The translations under genes were made by a program, and so were the position numbers. Below the pieces are notes generated by a model. That model did no database searches and was not told the origin of the DNA. It worked only from the letters and a program-made list of their open reading frames with translations. A stretch of 12,947 bases of DNA from an uncultured Collinsella sp. (GTDB lineage Bacteria > Actinomycetota > Coriobacteriia > Coriobacteriales > Coriobacteriaceae): positions 1-12,947 of the forward strand of contig CABTZA010000037.1 in the NCBI GenBank assembly GCA_902489225.1. Reading direction: 5' to 3'. This document shows, in pieces, positions 5,951-10,884 of this stretch (positions are counted from its first letter, which is position 1; each line of letters begins with the position of its first letter).

Positions 5951-7037
5951 AAAGGCCAACGGCAGAGAGGATGAGGCCCCAGCCAGCGCCGATGACGTAC
6001 ATCATGATCAGGAACACGGCATTTTCGCGGGCGCTGCGGTTGGTACGGAACAGCACCAGGTAGCCCACACCGGCAGAGATGAGCGTGCCGGCGAGCATCG
6101 GGGCCAGCTGCAGCGCGCCTTCCAGATATAGCTGCGTAATGACCACGCTCGCCGAGCAGTTGGGAATCAGGCCGACAAGCGCCGAGCCCAAGACGGCGAG
6201 CGTCTCGTTGCCGCGCAGGAACTGCTCGATCGCCGACTCGCCAAAGGTCTCGAGCACGGCGACCAGAATCAGCGTCACCAGGAAAATGAATACCGACACC
6301 TGCACGGTATGCGAGATCGCGCTGCGGATGATCGACAGGACAGGCGTCCCTTCGTGGGAGTGGGAGTGACCGTGACCATCATGGTGTTCATGTTCGCCCT
6401 CATGACCGTGATCGTGGCCATGTCCGTGTTCGTGCTCGTCCTCGTCTTCATCACAACCGCAATGGTCGCGCTCGCACAGCTCATGGATGTGGTCGGCGCT
6501 CACGCCTGCCTCGGCCACCTCGTCGATGATGTCACCGCCGCTGTGGTCGTCGTGCGCGCAGTTCACGTGGGCCGGGTTGGCCGCGGTTCCCAGCACGGTA
6601 CGGCGAATCGCCGCGTGCGCGCGGGCGTTACGGCGCAGGCCGCGGATAGCCGCGTCCACGATAAAGCCCGTGACCAGCGCGATCAGTGCCTTCGAAGCCA
6701 AAAGCATCGCCATGGTCTGCACGGGAACCTGCTCGGCAAGTAGCAGCGGCAGCATCTCATCGGAGGTCGAAAGGAACACCGCCACCAACGTGCCCAAGGT
6801 CACGACACGGCCGGCGTACAGCGTTGCTGCCATGGCCGAAAATCCGCACTGCGGCACAATGCCCAGCAGCGAGCCAACCACGGGACCCGCAGCGCCGGCG
6901 CGCTTGATAGCGCCGTTGACGCGGTCGCCCGCAACGTGCTCCAAGGTCTCGAGGGCCAGATACGTCACCAACAAAAACGGCACCAGCGAGAGCGTGTCCT
7001 TGCCGGCGTCGAGCAGAATATCAATCAGCAAATCCAT
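5949..7037 (-). CDS. Putative heavy-metal/manganese exporter (ArsP_2-like permease) with His-rich loop
   Basis: A 362-residue membrane protein of the ten-helix ArsP_2/putative manganese transporter type. Two homologous halves are visible: GSLLGIVPQCGFSAMAATLY (55-74), followed by a second helix, and GSALVGLIPNCSASVVITQL (284-303), followed by an equivalent helix. The P-x-C motifs (PQC at 62-64, PNC at 292-294) are candidate metal or substrate contacts. Between the halves is a hydrophilic loop of about 100 residues (about 135-232) with Cys pairs (CERDHCGC) and, at 201-228, an alternating His/Asp/Glu/Gly stretch with 13 His, surely a metal-binding segment. Family members are predicted exporters; the metal is not determined from sequence. 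ATG 7037 is preceded by AAAGG at a rather long 11 bases. A -35/-10 pair and a dyad lie upstream. Confidence 0.8.
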   Translation of the reverse strand: MDLLIDILLDAGKDTLSLVPFLLVTYLALETLEHVAGDRVNGAIKRAGAAGPVVGSLLGIVPQCGFSAMAATLYAGRVVTLGTLVAVFLSTSDEMLPLLLAEQVPVQTMAMLLASKALIALVTGFIVDAAIRGLRRNARAHAAIRRTVLGTAANPAHVNCAHDDHSGGDIIDEVAEAGVSADHIHELCERDHCGCDEDEDEHEHGHGHDHGHEGEHEHHDGHGHSHSHEGTPVLSIIRSAISHTVQVSVFIFLVTLILVAVLETFGESAIEQFLRGNETLAVLGSALVGLIPNCSASVVITQLYLEGALQLAPMLAGTLISAGVGYLVLFRTNRSARENAVFLIMMYVIGAGWGLILSAVGL

Positions 7038-7089
7038 GACGGATGGAACCTTTCGTGTCTTTCGGCAGCATTGTAAAAGTCCTAGCGGT

Positions 7090-7109
7090 CAACTAGGGTA
7101 TTGTAGTTG
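7090..7109. promoter_or_regulatory. Dyad overlapping the permease -10 box (possible operator)
   Basis: CAACTA (7090-7095) and TAGTTG (7104-7109) form a perfect 6-bp inverted repeat with an 8-base spacer, 20 bp in all. It encloses the -10 hexamer of the permease promoter and lies between two divergent genes, so a metal- or redox-responsive repressor site is plausible. It does not resemble the three operator copies of the zinc locus in this window. Confidence 0.4.
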
Positions 7110-7127
7110 TCCCGGGCGCGGTGCCAA
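7100..7127 (-). promoter_or_regulatory. Promoter of the ArsP_2-like permease gene
   Basis: On the minus strand, TTGGCA (7127-7122), a 16-base spacer and TACAAT (7105-7100) each match the sigma-70 consensus at five of six positions. The predicted start is near 7093, giving a 5' leader of about 55 bases. Confidence 0.6.
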
Positions 7128-7208
7128 TAGTTGCCCATGGTAAACTATCATCTCGCCATAACTCAGTAACCTCGAGCCGCACAACGCGGCCCGTCCAAGG
7201 AGTAGCAT

Positions 7209-8177
7209 ATGAACGTATCGCAAGCACTCGAATACGAGCGCCAGCCGTTTATCCCCATGTTTATCTATGGCGATCACGGCGCCATGGAGTCCGAGCGCCA
7301 GAAGGGCGAGGAGGCCCTTAAGGTGCTCGAAACCGAGTACTTTACCGCCGAGGGCGACCCCGGCTTCGACTTTGCCACCGTACGCGACCTGGCTGACCGC
7401 AACCGCGACCTGTGCGACCAGATTGGCGAGGCACGCCTGCGCAACGTGACGCCCGCGACGCTTTCGCGCGGCCTGTCCGATGCCGACACCTGCGCGGCCA
7501 TCGGTAAGATGCAAAAGCGCACCGCCGCGTCGGTTATGCGCGAGATCCGTGGCGACCGCGACGCGCTCGGCGTGGCCTACGCCCGCAAGCCCATCCAGGG
7601 CACCGTGCTCGGTATCGACATCGAGACCACCGGCCGTGCGCCTGAGCGTGGTTATATCATCAACGTGGGCTGGGAGATCATGGAGCTCACCAGCGACGCC
7701 GTCCCGCACGACGCCGAGGCACACTACTGCGGTCTACCCGACATCTACCGCGGCGAGGATGTGCCGTTGTCGAATATCCACCACATCACCTGGGACGACA
7801 TCGACGGCAAAAAGCCGTTCCGCGAGAACAAGGAACTGCAGAAGCAGCTGCTCAAGCTTATGAAGAAGTACCCGTACATGGCGCATAACGCCGCGTTCGA
7901 AGACAGTTGGTTCAAGATCCACCTGGACGGTTACGCCGAGGCACGCCGCGCCGGCAAGATCATCGTCATCGACTCGCGCCAGATCTGCCGCAGCTTGGAT
8001 GCCGACGTCCGCTCGCTCCCCCGCGAGTCCGCCCCCGCCGCACTCGAGAACTGGGCGCGCCGCCGTGGAACCCTCGCCGCCGACGCCAACGAGCAGCATC
8101 TGGGTCTGGACGACACCGACCTCATGCTCCGCACGGTACAGGCCGAGTTCAACCTCAAGAACCTGTTTGCCAAGTAG
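7209..8177 (+). CDS. DnaQ-like (DEDDh) 3'-5' exonuclease with N-terminal extension
   Basis: A 322-residue protein. The C-terminal part is an RNase T/DnaQ exonuclease domain: motif Exo I GIDIETTG (D137, E139), Exo II AHNAAFED (H226-D232), and Exo III HLGLDD (H297, D302), the spacing of DEDDh enzymes such as the DNA polymerase III epsilon subunit. At the usual Exo II Asp position (HNxxFD) stands E231, followed by D232, so the metal-binding residue may be shifted or replaced. Residues 1-130 form a charged, mainly helical extension not recognised here; it could target the enzyme or bind a partner. Start: ATG 7209 with AAGGAG eight bases upstream. It is divergent from the permease gene; no convincing promoter of its own was found. 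A role in DNA repair or RNA trimming is inference. Confidence 0.85.
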   Translation: MNVSQALEYERQPFIPMFIYGDHGAMESERQKGEEALKVLETEYFTAEGDPGFDFATVRDLADRNRDLCDQIGEARLRNVTPATLSRGLSDADTCAAIGKMQKRTAASVMREIRGDRDALGVAYARKPIQGTVLGIDIETTGRAPERGYIINVGWEIMELTSDAVPHDAEAHYCGLPDIYRGEDVPLSNIHHITWDDIDGKKPFRENKELQKQLLKLMKKYPYMAHNAAFEDSWFKIHLDGYAEARRAGKIIVIDSRQICRSLDADVRSLPRESAPAALENWARRRGTLAADANEQHLGLDDTDLMLRTVQAEFNLKNLFAK

Positions 8178-8528
8178 AAACGTCTACGACAAACTCCGGC
8201 GTAGATCACGAGCGGCCTCGCAGCGGAAAACCCCGCAGCGGGGCCGCCCTACATTCCACAGATAGATCTGCCATCACAAATTCTGAACCCTCATTTTGAA
8301 CGATTTTGGCCAATTCCCGACACGTAATTCGTTGTCGAATGGTGATGCATCACAATCAAATGTGCAGCAATTGAGTAGTTATATGCTATAGCTAAGCTGC
8401 GAAAACTTTTATTTAGGGCATACCAACTCATAATTGCGTCAAGCTTTTGGACAGCATTTGGTTAGACCTCTAAAACGACTTTTTCACTCAGCGCCATCAA
8501 CACGGCATTAGCTGACACGATATATACC
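8178..8528. other. Gene-free, AT-richer intergenic region
   Basis: No supported gene lies in these 351 bases. It holds a short hairpin TCTACG/CGTAGA (8183-8188 with 8200-8205), the large hairpin at 8212-8247, a CAGATAGATCTG dyad (8260-8271), an inverted repeat ATTCG-ttgt-CGAAT (8327-8340), and directly next to it the perfect 12-bp palindrome GTGATGCATCAC (8342-8353). From about 8250 onward the sequence is clearly richer in A and T than the flanking core genes, marking the start of the accessory island. Confidence 0.6.
8212..8247. terminator. Large hairpin downstream of the exonuclease gene (weak terminator candidate)
   Basis: GCGGCCTCGCAGCGG (8212-8226) pairs with the sequence up to GGCCGC (8242-8247), giving about 15 base pairs with one A-A mismatch and one G-T pair around an A-rich loop. 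There is no T-run, so a Rho-independent role is uncertain. Confidence 0.45.
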
Positions 8529-9719
8529 ATGAGTATCGTATTGTCACATACCACTGCAAAAGCGGTCTACCAGGCCGCGCATTCGGTGTCTGCGAAAGGC
8601 ATCGAGTCCTGTAACCCTGCCGCGATTTACGGATCATGTCCCACCGGAACGCTCCTTGACGCAGCCGCAGAATGGCTCACCAAACATGATGTTTCCCTCG
8701 GCGCAAATGATTCCCTCGAGGTGATGGTGTTTGATCGCAGGAATGCGCGCTATGCAATGAACTGTCAATGCCACGTTTCGTCAAAACGATTCTCGAACTC
8801 ACGCTTTATAGAGCTTGAAGATGGCATCTTCATTGTTGGCGTTGAGCTTTGCGCACTTCAAGCCGCCACCTATCTCCCTTTTCGCGAACTGGTGGAGTAC
8901 TACTTTGAATTGTGCAGCGCTTACTCCCTTGGAACCGGCTCTTCCACCTCTTATAACGAGCGTTTCGCGCTCACCTCGACCGAGAGGTTAAAGCAGTTCT
9001 TTAATTCCATTACCAGATGCGACGGTTTGGCCCTTGCCCGAAAGGCGATCCAATGTGTACGCGACGGATGCCGGTCTCCCATGGAAACGGCATTTGTCAT
9101 GATGCTAACGCTGCCCAAAAGCGAAGGAGGGCTTGGTATTAAGGGAATTGAGACCGATTACGAGGTGCAGGTCACCGCCGCCGCAAAGAATCTCACGAGA
9201 CGCAAAAAGTTCTTTATGGATGCGTATCTAAAGAAATCTCGCACAGACATTGAATACAACGGTTTTTATCATGACGCGGAAGAAGACCGCGCCATCGATG
9301 AGGAACGCAAGAATGCGCTTGCGTCCATGGGATACGGAATCATCACCGTCAGCCGTTATTCCTTTATGCATGCCAGCTCTTTCGTTAGGGTCATGGAAGC
9401 AATCCAGCGGAAAGAGGGCGTACGCCCCTCGCGTCTACCAAAAGACTTTCAAATCATGCAAGAGGACCTGAGACAGTTTGTGCTCAGAAGGTTTATAGAA
9501 GAGAAAAGGCGAATTCAGAAGCAGCTTCGCCAGGATTCCGAAGAGCGCCAACGAATCGACCTCGAAAAAGCAACACTCGAAGGCATCACGCTGGATGACC
9601 CGACAATTAATGAAGTTACAGCAATCGATGACATGCAGACAGTCGAATCCGACAGCCCATCATTTGCCCAAACAAGCAGCCTCGCGCCCGAGGGCAGGAT
9701 CTTCGGGGCCGGAAGCTAG
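8529..9719 (+). CDS. AbiEi-like/DUF559-like putative PD-(D/E)XK nuclease-fold protein
   Basis: A 396-residue protein of a type often found as unnamed proteins in Coriobacteriia and other actinobacteria. The layout follows AbiEi-type proteins with a C-terminal Vsr/DUF559-like domain: DGIFIVGVELCALQAA (98-113; family 'VSSPELCFLQLA'), ELCSAYS (127-133), CRSPMETAFVMMLTLP (181-196), then FFMDAYL, IEYNGFYH (241-248) and DEERKNALASMGYGIITVS (257-275). Candidate active-site residues are E186, D231 and E242; the usual EYDG reads EYNG. A charged, probably coiled-coil tail follows (about 310-352). Relatives act in abortive infection or toxin-antitoxin systems, or have no known role; a defence function here is inference. 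Base and codon use (AGA, AGG, TTA) differ from the neighbours, suggesting transfer. No ribosome binding site precedes ATG 8529; TATATA sits only two bases before it. Confidence 0.6.
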   Translation: MSIVLSHTTAKAVYQAAHSVSAKGIESCNPAAIYGSCPTGTLLDAAAEWLTKHDVSLGANDSLEVMVFDRRNARYAMNCQCHVSSKRFSNSRFIELEDGIFIVGVELCALQAATYLPFRELVEYYFELCSAYSLGTGSSTSYNERFALTSTERLKQFFNSITRCDGLALARKAIQCVRDGCRSPMETAFVMMLTLPKSEGGLGIKGIETDYEVQVTAAAKNLTRRKKFFMDAYLKKSRTDIEYNGFYHDAEEDRAIDEERKNALASMGYGIITVSRYSFMHASSFVRVMEAIQRKEGVRPSRLPKDFQIMQEDLRQFVLRRFIEEKRRIQKQLRQDSEERQRIDLEKATLEGITLDDPTINEVTAIDDMQTVESDSPSFAQTSSLAPEGRIFGAGS

Positions 9720-9730
9720 ACCGGCTAACA

Positions 9731-9773
9731 AGGTGGGTACCCTAGCGATGTGCAAAATTGCGAGTATTCAGCA
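9731..9773 (+). repeat. 43-bp repeat, copy 1
   Basis: Begins AGGTGGGT and ends GAGTATTCAGCA. It matches copy 2, read on the opposite strand, at 34 of 43 positions with no gaps. Downstream, ACCCAC (9790-9795) can pair back to GTGGGT (9733-9738), and AGGG/CCCT (9773-9776 with 9781-9784) forms an inner hairpin, so copy 1 may also fold as RNA. Confidence 0.7.
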
Positions 9774-9865
9774 GGGTCGGCCCTCCAGCACCCACAAGTT
9801 AATCCAAATGAGAAACAAAGACGCTATCGAACGGGAACGTTAGGCAACACTTGAGGAAGATCTTA

Positions 9866-9927
9866 TCTGTTTACCGCCCTTGGATAACTCTTGAGCGGCT
9901 TTATTTGGCCCGAAATAGATAAACAGA
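9866..9927 (+). other. Predicted three-way-junction RNA structure (possible ncRNA)
   Basis: The plus strand can fold into three helices with only one unpaired base at the junction. P1 is TCTGTTTA/TAAACAGA (9866-9873 with 9920-9927). P2 is CCGC/GCGG (9874-9877 with 9895-9898). P3 is TTTATTT/AAATAGA (9900-9906 with 9913-9919), which includes a G-T pair that favours plus-strand RNA. No named RNA family was recognised. It lies between the two inverted repeats. Confidence 0.45.
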
Positions 9928-9938
9928 CCCCCTATAGT

Positions 9939-9981
9939 TGCAGAATACTCCAATTTTTGCACGGCGCGGGGGCACCCACCT
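9939..9981 (-). repeat. 43-bp repeat, copy 2 (inverted)
   Basis: On the minus strand it begins AGGTGGGTGCC and ends GGAGTATTCTGCA, the same length as copy 1 and 34 of 43 identical. Conserved blocks are the first eight bases, GTGCAAAA and GAGTATTC. With copy 1 it bounds a 251-bp unit, like the terminal inverted repeats of a small non-autonomous element; no target duplication is apparent. Confidence 0.7.
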
Positions 9982-10064
9982 CGGCATCGACTATCAAAAC
10001 CGCTCAATCCGGAATCTCGTCCACTATTCCCCATCATTTTGTGCGATGAATTACTTAAACGTTA

Positions 10065-10092
10065 TTGACATATGAACATACGCTCATATAAT
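10065..10092 (+). promoter_or_regulatory. Consensus promoter of the arsR gene
   Basis: TTGACA (10065-10070), a 16-base spacer and TATAAT (10087-10092): both hexamers are perfect sigma-70 consensus. The operator copy O1 fills the spacer and touches both hexamers, so repression would be by direct block of RNA polymerase. The predicted start is near 10099. Confidence 0.9.
10070..10089. promoter_or_regulatory. ArsR/SmtB operator O1
   Basis: ATATGAACATACGCTCATAT is itself a dyad (ATATGA, 8 bases, TCATAT), the layout of SmtB/ArsR-family operators. Its reverse complement differs from O2 at one position and from O3 at three. With its flanks it forms one arm (10069-10086) of a perfect 18-bp inverted repeat with 10108-10125. 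Confidence 0.88.
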
Positions 10093-10104
10093 CGGAAGTA
10101 AGTT

Positions 10105-10124
10105 ATTTGAGCGTATGTTCATAT
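10105..10124. promoter_or_regulatory. ArsR/SmtB operator O2
   Basis: ATTTGAGCGTATGTTCATAT, inverted relative to O1 and 35 bp from it. It lies in the transcribed leader just before the ribosome binding site AAAGGA (10126-10131), so bound repressor would also act as a roadblock. Confidence 0.85.
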
Positions 10125-10138
10125 GAAAGGATATTGCA

Positions 10139-10504
10139 ATGAGCATCCGCGTTGATGAAACGAAACCCGACACCGAGGCCACCGAGCCAGTGATCCCCAC
10201 CACCTGCTCGCCCGAGGACCTTCCCGACGAGGAGCTTCTCTACGACCTCGCCGACCTGTTCAAGGTCTTCAGCGACACCACGCGTATCAAGATCCTTTAC
10301 GCCCTCATGGGCCGCGAGCTCTGCGTGGCAGACATCGCCGAAGCGACCGAAACCTCGCAGTCCGCGGTGTCGCACCAGCTGCGCACACTCAAGCAGTCGC
10401 ACCTGGTTAAATTCCGGCGCGACGGGCGCAATATCCTATACTCGCTCGCCGACGACCACGTCTACACCATGCTCAACCAGGGCATGAGCCACATCTGCGA
10501 ATAG
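10139..10504 (+). CDS. ArsR/SmtB-family metal-sensing repressor, Zn(II)-type
   Basis: A 121-residue winged-helix repressor. The DNA-reading helix is in TSQSAVSHQLRTLKQSHLV (72-90), followed by the wing FRRDGRNILYSL. The C-terminal helix reads DDHVYTMLNQGMSHICE with D105, H107, H118 and E121, exactly the spacing of the alpha-5 zinc site of SmtB (D104, H106, H117, E120). C62 and D65 in ELCVADI, with C23 in the N-terminal arm, resemble the second (alpha-3N) site of SmtB, while the paired Cys of CadC/ArsR (ELCVCDL) is absent, so Zn is favoured over As or Cd. In the family, metal binding releases DNA. AAAGGA precedes ATG 10139 at seven bases. It is autoregulated through O1 and O2 and heads the metal locus. 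Confidence 0.93.
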   Translation: MSIRVDETKPDTEATEPVIPTTCSPEDLPDEELLYDLADLFKVFSDTTRIKILYALMGRELCVADIAEATETSQSAVSHQLRTLKQSHLVKFRRDGRNILYSLADDHVYTMLNQGMSHICE

Positions 10505-10566
10505 CAGCCAACCACGGTACCAGCGCGGCCTGCACCCAAGCCGCAAAAACGGGAAAGGAACCCACC

Positions 10567-10785
10567 ATGAAAAAGCAGTACAAGCTCGATGAGATCGATT
10601 GCGCCAACTGTGCGCGCGAGCTTCAGGACGAGCTGGCCAAGCTCGAGGGCGTCAAATCCGTGTCCGTCAACTTTATGACCCAGAAGCTGACGCTCGAGGC
10701 CGATGACGCCGAGTTCGACGAGGTCCTCGACCGCGTTGTGGAGTTCACCGCCGACGCCGAGCCGGACTGCGAGATCATTCTCTAG
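10567..10785 (+). CDS. Free-standing heavy-metal-associated (HMA) domain protein
   Basis: A 72-residue cytoplasmic protein that is a single ferredoxin-like HMA domain. Its metal site is DCANC (11-15, C12 and C15), followed by the usual ARELQDELAKLEGVKSVSVN helix and strand, and it ends VEFTADAEPDCEIIL (C68). Alone it could be a CopZ-like chaperone. However, the ATPase two genes on lacks the N-terminal HMA domain that ZntA/CadA pumps normally carry, so this is probably that domain encoded separately, delivering or sensing the same ion. The CANC plus acidic Asp11 (DCANC, rather than the MxCxxC typical of copper) fits Zn/Cd pumps. AAAGGA lies eight bases before the start; 62 bases separate it from arsR. 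Confidence 0.9.
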   Translation: MKKQYKLDEIDCANCARELQDELAKLEGVKSVSVNFMTQKLTLEADDAEFDEVLDRVVEFTADAEPDCEIIL

Positions 10786-10806
10786 CCAAGGTTTACGCCA
10801 ACCTGC

Positions 10807-10829
10807 AAGGCCGCGCTTGCTGCGGCCTT
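10807..10829 (+). other. Hairpin between the HMA gene and the ATPase gene (possible attenuator)
   Basis: AAGGCCGC (10807-10814) pairs with GCGGCCTT (10822-10829) around a 7-base loop, followed by only TTT. It starts 22 bases after the HMA stop and may partly terminate upstream transcription, leaving ATPase expression to the promoter overlapping this site. Confidence 0.5.
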
Positions 10830-10846
10830 TGCTCGCGAAATTATAT
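10817..10846 (+). promoter_or_regulatory. Candidate second promoter for the ATPase gene
   Basis: TTGCTG (10817-10822), an 18-base spacer and TTATAT (10841-10846). The -10 is overlapped by operator O3, which makes the promoter assignment more credible. The -35 lies within the preceding hairpin. Confidence 0.5.
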
Positions 10847-10862
10847 GAGCGAGTGTTCATAC
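10843..10862. promoter_or_regulatory. ArsR/SmtB operator O3, before the ATPase gene
   Basis: ATATGAGCGAGTGTTCATAC matches O1 (reverse complement) at 17 of 20 and O2 at 16 of 20 positions. It sits over the -10 and start point of the ATPase promoter, so the pump gene is probably repressed by the same regulator independently of the arsR promoter. Confidence 0.85.
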
Positions 10863-10884
10863 ATTCAAATGGGAGGTTTGAATC

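Larger units (their letters stand above)
9720..10064. other. Gene-free region with repeats and a structured element
   Basis: No supported gene. The region holds two inverted 43-bp repeats (9731-9773 and 9939-9981), a three-way-junction fold (9866-9927), and an inverted pair TTGAGCGG (9891-9898) with CCGCTCAA (10000-10007). A 65-codon minus-strand frame (9840-10037) crosses the repeat and fold but has no ribosome binding site that I can defend. The last 60 bases are AT-rich and lead into the arsR promoter. Confidence 0.6.

Noticed and set aside
6309..6743. Plus-strand frame with hydrophobic, membrane-like sequence
   Set aside because: It is the complement of the His/Asp/Glu-rich loop of the permease; the Val/Met-rich sequence is an artefact of reading GTG/CAT repeats in antisense.
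8999..9719. CRISPR array or tRNA in the AT-rich island
   Set aside because: No regularly spaced direct repeats and no cloverleaf with an acceptor CCA-type end were found by eye.
9840..10037. 65-codon minus-strand frame across the repeat and the junction
   Set aside because: Its coding run coincides with repeat copy 2 and the folded element, and no convincing start signal was seen. Structure or repeat explains the sequence better, though related genomes may carry annotated proteins from the same element.
10087..10125. Intrinsic terminator in the arsR leader
   Set aside because: The inverted repeat there is two operators spanning the promoter; only one arm is transcribed, so no hairpin can form in the message.
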